The notes beneath the pieces were generated by a model. That model had not been told where the DNA came from. It saw only the letters and a list, made by a program, of their open reading frames with translations, and ran no database searches. The position numbers were made by a program, and so were the translations under genes. From the NCBI GenBank assembly GCA_017306025.1, contig JAFKJJ010000558.1, positions 1 to 44,337 of the forward strand: 44,337 nucleotides of DNA, written 5' to 3'. This document shows, one piece after another, positions 8,663 through 16,920 of this stretch. The DNA is from Planctomycetota bacterium (GTDB taxonomy: Bacteria; Planctomycetota; Planctomycetia; Gemmatales; Gemmataceae). The stretch's first letter is position 1. The number at the start of each line of letters is the position of its first letter.

Positions 8663-8679
8663 GACGGGCAAAAGGCGCC

Positions 8680-8797
8680 GGTCACAGAAAGGCACAACGA
8701 GCACAAAGGAAGGCCGAAGGAGCCAGAGTGCAGACGTCGGCTGTTCCACTTGCTGACTTCTGGCCGGTCGGTCTTCTCTTTGTGTGTTTCTGTGACC
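8680..8797. repeat. Inverted repeat related to 6414-6590, downstream of the S9 peptidase gene
   Basis: GGTCACAGAAA at 8680-8690 pairs exactly with 8787-8797. Inside, AGGCACAACGAGCACAAAGG pairs imperfectly with CTCTTTGTGTG. The order of words (GGCACAA, GAGCACAAA, then GGCCGAAGGAGCCAGAG) matches the 6414 element (AGGCACAA, GAGCACAAA, then GACCGAAAGCAAGAGCCGGAG), so both belong to one family. It starts 17 bases after the peptidase stop. Confidence 0.7.
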
Positions 8798-9077
8798 GTC
8801 CGGGCTTCGCTAGATCCGCCCTTTCTGTCCTCGGCAACGGGCGACCGCGGCGCCGATCGACGCCCGCCGTCAGCGGTTCGCACTCCAACCACGCCCGAAC
8901 GGGTTGACCTCTCGACGGGGAGCCCCGCCCGGTTCTGGCGCCCGATCATCGGAGCCGCGGTCACCTCGACATTTGGCGCCGTTCTTGCTTCATCTCCGGA
9001 CGGGCCGGCAGCCGCGGTCGCTCACCGGCGCCGGCCGCGTGGGCGTTTCCGAGGTTACGGCCGCAAGGAGTCGCACA
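8798..9077. other. Intergenic stretch with no recognised feature
   Basis: About 280 bases lie between the hairpin and the DUF4142 start. Apart from the ribosome binding site AAGGAG at 9065-9070 I see no gene, no convincing promoter pair and no repeat. Any promoter of the DUF4142 gene should lie here. Confidence 0.4.
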
Positions 9078-9572
9078 ATGTTGACCGTTCTGCTCGCGGC
9101 CCTTGCCGCACCTCTCGGGCCGCGCGTCGCCGGCCCGTCTTCGGCCGCTCCGTTCGACGACGCCGCGTTCGTGCGCGCGGTCGCGCTCGGCGGCATGTAC
9201 GACGGGCACCTGAGCTACCTGGTCGGCGCCCAGTCCAAGAACAGCGCCGTGCGGAAGTTCGCGGCGGCCGTCGTTGCCGACCGCATCGTCGCGAGCGCGG
9301 GACTGAAGGAGGTCGCGAAGGGGATCGGTGTCGAGTTGCCGACCGGGCTCGATGGCACGCACCAGCGGCTGTACGGCGCGTTCGAGGAGTACAAGGGCCG
9401 GGACCGCGACGGCGACTTCGTGCGGTCAATGGCGGAGCGCCACGCCCTCGCGCTCGTGCTGTTCACCCGCGCGAGCACGGAGGCGAAGAGCCCGGCGGTC
9501 CGGGAGTTCGCCACCGCGGCACTGCCCAAGATCCGGCAGCGGATGCGAGAAGCGCAGGCCCTCGCCAAGTGA
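9078..9572 (+). CDS. DUF4142 family exported protein
   Basis: The 164-residue protein starts at ATG 9078, with AAGGAG seven bases upstream, and begins with a short hydrophobic signal-like region (MLTVLLAALAAPL). The body shows the DUF4142 pattern: FDDAAFVRAVALGGMYDGHL, then a long helical stretch with SAVRKFAAAVVADR and a second helical pair ending KIRQRMREAQALAK. DUF4142 proteins are small helical-bundle exported proteins whose function is not established; some resemble ferritin-like folds. No metal-binding motif is complete enough here to claim an activity. It ends just before a bidirectional terminator and is convergent with the RND pump gene. Confidence 0.75.
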   Translation: MLTVLLAALAAPLGPRVAGPSSAAPFDDAAFVRAVALGGMYDGHLSYLVGAQSKNSAVRKFAAAVVADRIVASAGLKEVAKGIGVELPTGLDGTHQRLYGAFEEYKGRDRDGDFVRSMAERHALALVLFTRASTEAKSPAVREFATAALPKIRQRMREAQALAK

Positions 9573-9585
9573 ACCGCCTCTCGGC

Positions 9586-9628
9586 AACGCGAATGCGGCC
9601 GGGGAGTTGCCCCGGTCGCATTCGCGTT
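9586..9628. terminator. Bidirectional hairpin terminator between DUF4142 and RND pump genes
   Basis: AACGCGAATGCGGCCGGGG at 9586-9604 pairs with 9610-9628, with one G-T wobble and a 5-base loop (AGTTG). It lies between two convergent genes, 14 bases after one stop and 16 before the other. The T-tract is poor, so termination may depend on stem strength or on Rho. Confidence 0.8.
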
Positions 9629-9644
9629 CTTGCAGTGCCGCCCA

Positions 9645-12600
9645 TCAGTTCGCAGCGGGCCGCTCGTGGTGGCCGATTTCTGCCCTCGGTGCTTTGCTCT
9701 CGGGGCGCCGGCCCGCCCACCAGCCCGTCAGCCGCTGGATCACCACGAAGAACACCGGCGTCAGGAACAGCCCGAACGCGGTCACGCCCAGCATCCCCGC
9801 GAACACGGCCGTTCCCAGGGCGCGCCGCATTTCCGCACCGGCCCCCTCCGCCAGCACCAGCGGTACCACGCCGATGATGAACGCGACCGACGTCATGACG
9901 ATCGGCCGCAACCGCAGTCGGCAGGCCTCGATCGCGGCCTCCCACCGCGCCGCGCCGGCGTCCGCCCGCTGCTTGGCGAACTCGATAATGAGGATCGCGT
10001 TCTTACACGCCAGGCCCACGAGCACCACGAATCCCACCTGCGTGAAGATGTTCACGTCCTGGGCCGCGTACAGCACCCCGGCCGCGGCACTCAGGAGGCA
10101 CATCGGCACCACCAGGATCACGGCCAGCGGCAGCGCCCAGCTCTCGTACTGCGCCGCGAGCACCAGGAACACCAGCACCACGGAGAGCACGAACGCGCGC
10201 AGCGCGGTGTCCTTCGTCTGGAGCTGCAGGAGCGCCAGCTCGGTCCACTCGGCCTTCATGGTGGGCGGGAGCTGGTCGGTCGCGGTGCGCTCCATCGCCG
10301 CGAGCGCCTGACCGGAACTGACGCCCGGCGCCGGGGTCGCGGTGATCGTCGCGGCCGCGTACAGGTTGTACCGCTGGACCATCACCGGCCCGGTGCCGTC
10401 GCGGATCGCCAGGAACCCGGCCAGGGGCACCATCGCGCCGTTGATGTTTTTCACCTGCAGCCGCTTCAGGTCCGGCGGGCGGCGGCGGAACCGCTCTTCG
10501 GCCTGCACGTTCACCTGCCAGGTGCGCCCGAACAGGTTGAAGTCGTTCACGTAGAGCGAGCCGTAGTACACTTGTAGCGCGTTGACGATGTCGCCGACCG
10601 CCACGCCCATGAGCTGCGCCGCCTCGCGGTCGATGTTCAGTTGCAGCCACGGCGTGTCGGCGCGGAACCCGGTGAACGCGTCACGCACCTTGCCCGCGGC
10701 CGGGTCCTCGGCGGTCTGTCCGGTCCCCTCGTTGGCCGCGTCGATCACCCCGCGCGCGGTCTTCTCCAGTTCTTCCGCCCCGGTATCCCCACGGTCCTCG
10801 ATCACCAGTTTGAAGCCGCCCGTCGTGCCCAGGCCGTCCACCGGCGGCGCGCCGAACACGGTGACCTTCGCGCCGGGCACCTCGTCGGACAGCTCCCGCT
10901 GGAGCCGCGCGGCGATCGCGTCGCCGGTGAGGTCCGCGGCGCGGCGGTCGGGGAAGTCGTCGAGCACGACGTAGAGCGTGGCGAAGTTCGGCGCGTTGGC
11001 GCCGATCAGCACCGACTGCCCGGACACGCTGACCGTGTGCTTGACCCCCGGCGTCCGGCGCGCGACCTCTTCGAGCTTCCGCATTTCGGCCTCGGTGCGT
11101 GCCAGCGACGCCGCGTCCGGCAGCACCACGTTCACCAGCAGGTAGCCCTTATCCTGTTGCGGGATGAAGCCGGTCGGTGTGGTGGCCAGCGTGTGGTACG
11201 TAAGGTAGAGCAGGCCGCCGTAGCCGAGCAGCACGACGAGCGACCCGCGGAGCGCGACCGCGACCGCCCGCGCGTACCCGGCGGTCGCCGTGTCGAACGC
11301 GCGGTTGAACCCGGTGAACAGGTAGCCGAGGGTGCGGTTGAGCAGTTTCGCCAGGGCCGCCCCGGCGAGCCCGCCCGCGACCGCCGCCCCGACCGGCACG
11401 GCCCACCCCGGCAGGCCCGCCGCCCACGGCCGAGCGGCCGCCCACGGGCGCAGCTCCTCGGCGAGCAGGAAGTACCCGGCCGCGGCGGCCAGGAGCGGGA
11501 ACGCCAGCCGCGGGAGCGGCTCGGTCCCCTCCGTGCCGGACTGCGGCTTCAGGAGGAGCGCGCAGAGCGCGGGGCTGAGGGTGAGCGAGTTGAACGCCGA
11601 GATCAGCGTGCTGACCGCGATCGTCACCGCGAACTGGCGGTAGAACTCCCCCACGATGCCGGAGATGAACACGCACGGCACGAACACCGCCGACAGCACC
11701 AGCCCGATCGCGACGATCGGCCCGGCCACCTGGTCCATCGCGGCGACCGTCGCGTCGTGCGGCGACAGCCCGTGCTCGATGTGGTGCTGGACCGCCTCGA
11801 CGACGACGATCGCGTCGTCCACCACGATCCCGACCGCGAGCACCAGTCCGAACAGCGTCAGGTTGTTCACCGAGTAGCCGAACACGGCCATCGCGGCGAA
11901 CGTGCCGACGATCGCCACCGGCACGGCCGCCAGCGGAATCAGCGCCGCGCGCCAGCTCTGGAGGAACACGAGCATCACGATGGCGACCAGGACGACCGCG
12001 TCCCGGAGGGTGACGAACACCTCGTGGATCGACTCGTCGATGAACGGGGTGGTGTCGTAGGCGATCTCGTAGGTGACGTTCTCGGGGAACCGGGGCCTCA
12101 GCTCGGCCATCTTGTCGCGGACGCGCTTCGCGGTGTCGATCGCGTTGGTGCCGGGCAGCTGGTACACCGACAGCGCCACCGACGGCCGCCCGTCGTAGGT
12201 ACACGTCTGGTCGTAGCTGAGCGCGCCCAGCTCGCTGTGGGACACGTCGCGGAGCCGGACCGGCCGGCTGTCCGCGTCGGCCTTGATGATGACGTCGCCG
12301 AACTGGTGCGCCTCGGCGAGCCGGCCGGCGGTGTTGATCGTGTACTGGAACGCCTGCCCGCGCGGGGCCGGCGGCTGCCCCACCTGCCCGGCGGCGACCT
12401 GCGCGTTCTGCTGCTCGATGGCGTGCAGCACGTCGGCGGTGGCGATCTTCTTGATCGCCATCTTCTCCGGGTCGAGCCACACGCGCATCGAGTAGTCGCG
12501 CTGGCCCAGGTACGTGATGTCGCCGACCCCCTGGAGCCGGGCCAGCTCGTCGCGGAGCTGGATGGTGGCGTAGTTGCTGAGGTCCAGGAGCAGCTTCTGG

Positions 12601-13073
12601 CGCTTCTGCTCGTCCGCCGGCTCGGGCGCGCCGTCTTTCAGCTTCAGGTTGATAATCATCAACTGGCTGGGCGACTTCTTCTTCACGGTCACCCCGCGGC
12701 GCTTGACGATGTCCGGGAGCACCGGCTCGGCGAGGTTGACGCGGTTCTGGACGAGCACCTGCGCGATGTTGAGGTCCACGTTCGGCTTGAACGTGACGGT
12801 GAGCGTGTACGAGCCGTCGTTCCCGCAGGTGGAGGACATGTACATCATGTCCTCCACGCCGTTGACCTGCTGCTCGATCGGCGCGGCGACGGTGTTGGCC
12901 ACGTCGCGGGCGTTGGCGCCGGGGTAGACCGCGTACACCTCGATGGTGGGCGGGGTGATGTCCGGGTACTGCGCCACCGGCAGCGAGTACAGGCCGACCA
13001 GCCCCGCCAGGGTGACGATGATGGACATCACCGAGGCGAAGATCGGCCGTTCGATGAAGAAGCGAGTAAACAT
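9645..13073 (-). CDS. RND efflux pump (HAE1 type), second pump of the operon
   Basis: This inner-membrane proton-driven exporter should trimerise and work with the adaptor encoded upstream. The start is ATG 13073 (MFTRFFIERPIFASVMSII), the standard RND N-terminus; a longer frame would translate the adjacent hairpin. Proton-relay residues are present: DD in LAVGIVVDDAIVVVE and K in GLACKNAILIIEFA. The porter signature LPDIVKRRGVTV is also visible. The length is 1142 residues, longer than the usual 1030-1050. The excess lies after LSPALCALLLKP, where about 50 extra residues include two hydrophobic runs (FPLLAAAAGYFLLAEEL and VPVGAAVAGGLAGAAL) before FNRAFD. These could add a membrane hairpin. 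Substrate unknown. Confidence 0.95.
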   Translation of the reverse strand: MFTRFFIERPIFASVMSIIVTLAGLVGLYSLPVAQYPDITPPTIEVYAVYPGANARDVANTVAAPIEQQVNGVEDMMYMSSTCGNDGSYTLTVTFKPNVDLNIAQVLVQNRVNLAEPVLPDIVKRRGVTVKKKSPSQLMIINLKLKDGAPEPADEQKRQKLLLDLSNYATIQLRDELARLQGVGDITYLGQRDYSMRVWLDPEKMAIKKIATADVLHAIEQQNAQVAAGQVGQPPAPRGQAFQYTINTAGRLAEAHQFGDVIIKADADSRPVRLRDVSHSELGALSYDQTCTYDGRPSVALSVYQLPGTNAIDTAKRVRDKMAELRPRFPENVTYEIAYDTTPFIDESIHEVFVTLRDAVVLVAIVMLVFLQSWRAALIPLAAVPVAIVGTFAAMAVFGYSVNNLTLFGLVLAVGIVVDDAIVVVEAVQHHIEHGLSPHDATVAAMDQVAGPIVAIGLVLSAVFVPCVFISGIVGEFYRQFAVTIAVSTLISAFNSLTLSPALCALLLKPQSGTEGTEPLPRLAFPLLAAAAGYFLLAEELRPWAAARPWAAGLPGWAVPVGAAVAGGLAGAALAKLLNRTLGYLFTGFNRAFDTATAGYARAVAVALRGSLVVLLGYGGLLYLTYHTLATTPTGFIPQQDKGYLLVNVVLPDAASLARTEAEMRKLEEVARRTPGVKHTVSVSGQSVLIGANAPNFATLYVVLDDFPDRRAADLTGDAIAARLQRELSDEVPGAKVTVFGAPPVDGLGTTGGFKLVIEDRGDTGAEELEKTARGVIDAANEGTGQTAEDPAAGKVRDAFTGFRADTPWLQLNIDREAAQLMGVAVGDIVNALQVYYGSLYVNDFNLFGRTWQVNVQAEERFRRRPPDLKRLQVKNINGAMVPLAGFLAIRDGTGPVMVQRYNLYAAATITATPAPGVSSGQALAAMERTATDQLPPTMKAEWTELALLQLQTKDTALRAFVLSVVLVFLVLAAQYESWALPLAVILVVPMCLLSAAAGVLYAAQDVNIFTQVGFVVLVGLACKNAILIIEFAKQRADAGAARWEAAIEACRLRLRPIVMTSVAFIIGVVPLVLAEGAGAEMRRALGTAVFAGMLGVTAFGLFLTPVFFVVIQRLTGWWAGRRPESKAPRAEIGHHERPAAN

Positions 13074-13089
13074 GCTTTGGTGGTGTTTG

Positions 13090-13172
13090 GTGTTTCGTGT
13101 CGTGTGTTTCGTGTTTCGAGGGGCGATCGACCCGATCGCCCCTCGAAACACGAAACACACGACACGAAACAC
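13090..13172. repeat. Perfect 40-bp hairpin between the two RND pump genes
   Basis: Bases 13090-13129 are the exact reverse complement of 13133-13172, leaving only a 3-base loop (ACC). The arm is made of repeated GTGTTTCGTG-type words followed by GAGGGGCGATCG. It lies 6 bases beyond the stop codon of the first pump gene and 16 bases upstream of the second pump's ATG, within one transcription unit. In RNA it would form a very stable stem and could uncouple expression of the two pumps by attenuation or by protecting the upstream message. Confidence 0.95.
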
Positions 13173-13178
13173 GAGCCG

Positions 13179-16100
13179 TTACGCCCCGAACCGGTTGCGC
13201 GTCATCTTGCGGATGCCGGACGCGGCCGCCTTGCGGGCGGCGTCCGCCAGCGGGTGCAGGAACTTCAGCCGCAGCACGTACAGGCCGCCGCCGGAGGCCG
13301 CGACCGCCCACGGGTGCGACGCCAGGCGGCCGTGCGTGACGCGGTCCACCACGGCGAAGAACACCGGCGTCAGGATCACGCCGAACGCGGTCACGCCGAT
13401 CATCCCGCCCAGGACCGCCACGCCCAGCGCCTGCCGCATCTCGGCCCCGGCCCCGGTGGCCACCGCCAGGGGCAGCACGCCCAGCATGAACGCCACCGAC
13501 GTCATCATGATCGGCCGGAACCGCAACTGGCACGCCTCCAGCACCGCGGTGTGCAGCTCCGCGCCCTTGTCGCGCGCGATCTTCGCGAACTCGACGATGA
13601 GGATCGCGTTCTTGCACGACAGCCCCACCAGCACCACGAACCCCACCTGCGTGAAGATGTTCACGTCCTGCTTGCCGATCCCCGCCGCGAGCGTCTGCCG
13701 GTTCGCCCACGCGATCGCCTTGTCGTCGAGCCACCGCGCGGCGGTGAACCCCCAGTCGCCGGGCTTCAGCCACACCGGCAGCGCCGGGTCGGCGTTCCAC
13801 TGCACGAGGGACTGGTGCATGGAGCTGGGGTCGGTCACCCACACGGCCGCCAGCGAGCACGCCACGCACACCGGCACCACCAGGATCACCGCCAGCGGGA
13901 ACGCCCAGCTCTCGTAGAGGGCCGCGAGGATCAGGAACACGAACGCGACCGACAGCCCGAACACCAGCGCCCCGGTGTTCCGCGCCTGCTTCTCCAGGAA
14001 CGTCAGCTCGGTCCACTCGTAGGCCATACGGTCGGGCAGTTGCTGCTCCCCGAGCTTCTCCAGCATGGCGATCGCGTCGCCGGTGCTGGTGCCCGGCGAG
14101 ACGTTCCCGTTGACCGCCGCGGCCGGGTACATGTTGTACCGCGTGATCACCAGGGGGCCGCTGCTCTGCTTCACGTCCAGGAGCGCGCCGAGCGGCACCA
14201 TCTGGCCGGTCTTGTTCCGCACCTTCAGCCGCTTCACGTCCTCCAACTGGTTGCGGAACGCGTGGTCGGCCTGCACGTTCACCTGCCACGTGCGGCCGAA
14301 CCGGTTGAAGTCGTTGGCGTACCGGGCGCCCATCGTGCCCTGGAGGGCCGCGTACACGTCGCCCACGTCCACCTGCCGCTCCAGGCACGCGTTGACGTCG
14401 AGGGTCAGCACCAGCCGCGGCGAGTTCGTCTTGAACACGGTGAACAGCCCGACCACCTGCTTCTGCTGGTTCGCCTTGTCGATGAACGCCTCGGTCTGAC
14501 CCTGGAGCATCGCCGGGCCGACGTCGCCGCGGTCCTCGATCATGATGCGGAACCCGCCGGCGCGGCCGAGCCCCGACACCGCCGGCGCGCCGAACACCTG
14601 CACCTGCGCCTCGGGGCACCCGGCGCCGAACCGCTTGCGCAGCTCCGCCGCGACGGCGTCGGCACGGAGCCGCACGTCCCGCCGGTTCTCGAACCCGTCG
14701 AGGATGATGAACATCGAGCCGAAGTTGGACCCGTAGGCGCTGAGGACGAACGAGTTGCCCGCGACCGCGTTGACGTGCGCGACCGGCTTCGCCTTCCGCA
14801 CCCACTCGCCCTTGTCGTTCCGCTCGGCGCCCGGCTCGTCCTCGTCCGCGGGGACCTCGACCGCGGTGCCGAGCGCGATCCGGCTCACCTTCGACATCAC
14901 CGCCTGCGTGCGCTCGGCGCTGGACGCGTCGGGCAGTTGCACGCTGAGGATCATGTACCCCTTGTCCTGCTGTGGGATGAACCCGGTGGGCAGCGAGCGG
15001 AACCCGGCCACGCCCGCGGCCACGATCGCGCCGTAGCCGACGAGCACCAGGAGCGGCACCCGGAGGCCCAGGCTCACGAGCTTGACGTACCCGCGCCCGG
15101 CCCACTCGAACGACCGGTTGAACCCCCGGCCCACCAGCGCGAGCGGCAGGAGGGCGTAGCCGACCACGCGGGCCGCCGGCCCCGGCCTGTAACCGGCCGG
15201 CGCCGGCGGCTTCAGGAGGAGCGCGCAGAGCGCGGGGCTGAGGGTGAGCGAGTTGACGGTCGAGATCGCCGTGCTGACCGCGATCGTGAGCGCGAACTGT
15301 CTGAAGAAGGCGCCCACGATACCGGGCAGGAACGCGCAGGGGATGAACACCGCCGACAGCACCACCCCGACCGCGATGATCGGCCCCGACACGTCGTCCA
15401 TCGCCCGGACCGTCGCCTCGCGCGCCGAGAGCCCCTTCTCCAACTGGTGCTGGACCGCCTCGACGACGACGATCGCGTCGTCCACCACGATCCCGACCGC
15501 GAGCACCAGCCCGAACAGCGTCAGGTTGTTGATCGTGAACCCGGCCGCGGCCATCGCGGCGAACGTGCCGACGATCGCCACCGGCACGGCCGCCAGCGGG
15601 ATCAGCGCCGCGCGCCACGTCTGGAGGAAGATCAGCACCACGAGCGCGACGAGGACGATCGAGTCGCGGAGCGACTTGAACACCTCGAAAATGGACTCGC
15701 GGATGAACGGGCTGGTGTCGTACCCGACCTCGGCGTTGATCCCGGGCGGGAAGTCCTTCTTCGCCTTCTCGATGTACGCCTTGACCGCGTCGGCGACCTC
15801 CAGGGCGTTGGCGTCCGGCAGAATGAAGATCGCCAGCCCGACCGTCGGCTTGTCGTCGAACCGGTTGGCCACGTCCTCGTTCTTCGCCCCGAGTTCGACG
15901 CGGGCGATGTCCTTGACCTTCACCAGCTGCCCCTGCGGGCCGCGCTTCACGACGATCTGCTCGAACTCCTCGACGTCCACCAGCCTACCGACCGCGGAGA
16001 GCGTGAACTGGTACGGCTGGCCGGGGCCGCTGGGCGGCTGCCCGACCTGCCCGGCCGGGAACGGGAGGTTCTGCTGCCGCACGGCCGCGAGCACGTCGCC

Positions 16101-16727
16101 GGCGGTCAGCCCGCGGACCGACAGCTTCTCCGGGTCCACCCACAGCCGCATCGCGTAGTCGCGCTGGCCGAAGATGGTCACGTCGCTGATGCCGGGCAGG
16201 CGCTGCATCTCCTCCCGGAGCCGCAGCACCGCGTAGTTGCTCAGGTGGAGCTGGTTGCGGCGGTCGTCGGGGTAGAGGGGCTTGTCCGCCGGCGTGGTGA
16301 TGCCGATGGTCATGAGCAGCTCGGGCGACCGCTTCCGGACCGTGATGCCGGTGGCCCGGACCACCTCGGGCAGTTGCGGCATCGCGAGGTTGACGCGGTT
16401 CTGGACCCGCACCTGGGCCATGTTCAGGTCGGTGCCGGGCTTGAACGTGACCGTCAGCGTGTACGACCCCTCGCTGGTGCTCTGCGAGGACATGTAGAGC
16501 ATGTCCTCGACGCCGTTGACCTGCTGCTCGATGGGGGCCGCGATCGTCTCGGACACGACCTGCGCACTGGCGCCGGGATAGTTGCAGTCGATCTGGATGG
16601 TGGGCGGGGTGACCTTCGGATACTGCGACACCGGCAGCGCCGTTACGGCCAGCGCCCCGGCGAGGGTGACGACCACCGACATCACGGTGGCGAAGATGGG
16701 CCGGTCGATGAAGAACCGTGGGATCAT
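13179..16727 (-). CDS. RND efflux pump (HAE1 type), first pump of the operon
   Basis: Start ATG 16727 (MIPRFFIDRPIFATVMSVVV). Canonical features: porter-domain blocks NYPGASAQVVSETIAAPIEQ and GQRDYAMRLWVDPEKL; proton-relay DD in LAVGIVVDDAIVVVE and K in GLSCKNAILIVEFA. The protein is 1182 residues, longer than AcrB. Most of the excess is a stretch of about 50 residues between VPVCVACSLAAVWV and QDVNIFTQ, in the loop before the TM10 lysine helix. It contains several Trp (VQWNADPALPVWLKPGDWGF) and probably faces the periplasm; the second pump lacks it. Having two non-identical pumps behind one adaptor recalls MdtABC, where two RND proteins form one heterotrimer. Whether these two mix is an inference. 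Substrate unknown. Confidence 0.95.
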   Translation of the reverse strand: MIPRFFIDRPIFATVMSVVVTLAGALAVTALPVSQYPKVTPPTIQIDCNYPGASAQVVSETIAAPIEQQVNGVEDMLYMSSQSTSEGSYTLTVTFKPGTDLNMAQVRVQNRVNLAMPQLPEVVRATGITVRKRSPELLMTIGITTPADKPLYPDDRRNQLHLSNYAVLRLREEMQRLPGISDVTIFGQRDYAMRLWVDPEKLSVRGLTAGDVLAAVRQQNLPFPAGQVGQPPSGPGQPYQFTLSAVGRLVDVEEFEQIVVKRGPQGQLVKVKDIARVELGAKNEDVANRFDDKPTVGLAIFILPDANALEVADAVKAYIEKAKKDFPPGINAEVGYDTSPFIRESIFEVFKSLRDSIVLVALVVLIFLQTWRAALIPLAAVPVAIVGTFAAMAAAGFTINNLTLFGLVLAVGIVVDDAIVVVEAVQHQLEKGLSAREATVRAMDDVSGPIIAVGVVLSAVFIPCAFLPGIVGAFFRQFALTIAVSTAISTVNSLTLSPALCALLLKPPAPAGYRPGPAARVVGYALLPLALVGRGFNRSFEWAGRGYVKLVSLGLRVPLLVLVGYGAIVAAGVAGFRSLPTGFIPQQDKGYMILSVQLPDASSAERTQAVMSKVSRIALGTAVEVPADEDEPGAERNDKGEWVRKAKPVAHVNAVAGNSFVLSAYGSNFGSMFIILDGFENRRDVRLRADAVAAELRKRFGAGCPEAQVQVFGAPAVSGLGRAGGFRIMIEDRGDVGPAMLQGQTEAFIDKANQQKQVVGLFTVFKTNSPRLVLTLDVNACLERQVDVGDVYAALQGTMGARYANDFNRFGRTWQVNVQADHAFRNQLEDVKRLKVRNKTGQMVPLGALLDVKQSSGPLVITRYNMYPAAAVNGNVSPGTSTGDAIAMLEKLGEQQLPDRMAYEWTELTFLEKQARNTGALVFGLSVAFVFLILAALYESWAFPLAVILVVPVCVACSLAAVWVTDPSSMHQSLVQWNADPALPVWLKPGDWGFTAARWLDDKAIAWANRQTLAAGIGKQDVNIFTQVGFVVLVGLSCKNAILIVEFAKIARDKGAELHTAVLEACQLRFRPIMMTSVAFMLGVLPLAVATGAGAEMRQALGVAVLGGMIGVTAFGVILTPVFFAVVDRVTHGRLASHPWAVAASGGGLYVLRLKFLHPLADAARKAAASGIRKMTRNRFGA

Positions 16728-16799
16728 TCGCGGGCCGGAGGGCAGAAGTCCAGGGGACGAGGGCGGGCCGTCACTTCAGAAAGCAACTCTCGGTGTTCT

Positions 16800-16830
16800 C
16801 CGGCCCTCCCCCACAACGGGAGAGGGCCGG
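16800..16830. repeat. Hairpin between adaptor and first pump gene (inner)
   Basis: CCGGCCCTC at 16800-16808 pairs exactly with GAGGGCCGG at 16822-16830 around a short loop. It lies inside the efflux operon, about 75 bases upstream of the first pump start. A processing or attenuation role is possible. Confidence 0.6.
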
Positions 16831-16875
16831 AAGAAACGGCACGGCCGCAATATCGTACCGCCCGATTATGAACCA

Positions 16876-16915
16876 CCGCCCTCCCCTTGCGGAACCGGTC
16901 CCGCAAGGAGGGCGG
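16876..16915. repeat. Strong hairpin just after the adaptor stop codon
   Basis: CCGCCCTCCCCTTGCGG (16876-16892) pairs with CCGCAAGGAGGGCGG (16901-16915), with small bulges and an 8-base loop. It is 5 bases past the adaptor stop, which reads on the minus strand at 16921-16923. No T-tract follows on the transcribed strand, so it may be a partial terminator or an RNA-stabilising stem rather than a full stop of the operon. Confidence 0.6.
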
Positions 16916-16920
16916 CCGCG

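Noticed and set aside
13074..13172. 33-residue N-terminal extension of the second RND pump
   Set aside because: It is encoded entirely by the perfect hairpin and its flank. The canonical RND start MFTRFFIERPIF begins at 13073.
10641..16871. A 2076-codon open frame on the plus strand opposite the two RND pump genes
   Set aside because: It is antisense to two clear RND genes and its product is an Arg/His/Asp/Val/Glu-rich mirror of their codon bias. High GC at third positions removes stops on the opposite strand. No domain is recognisable.
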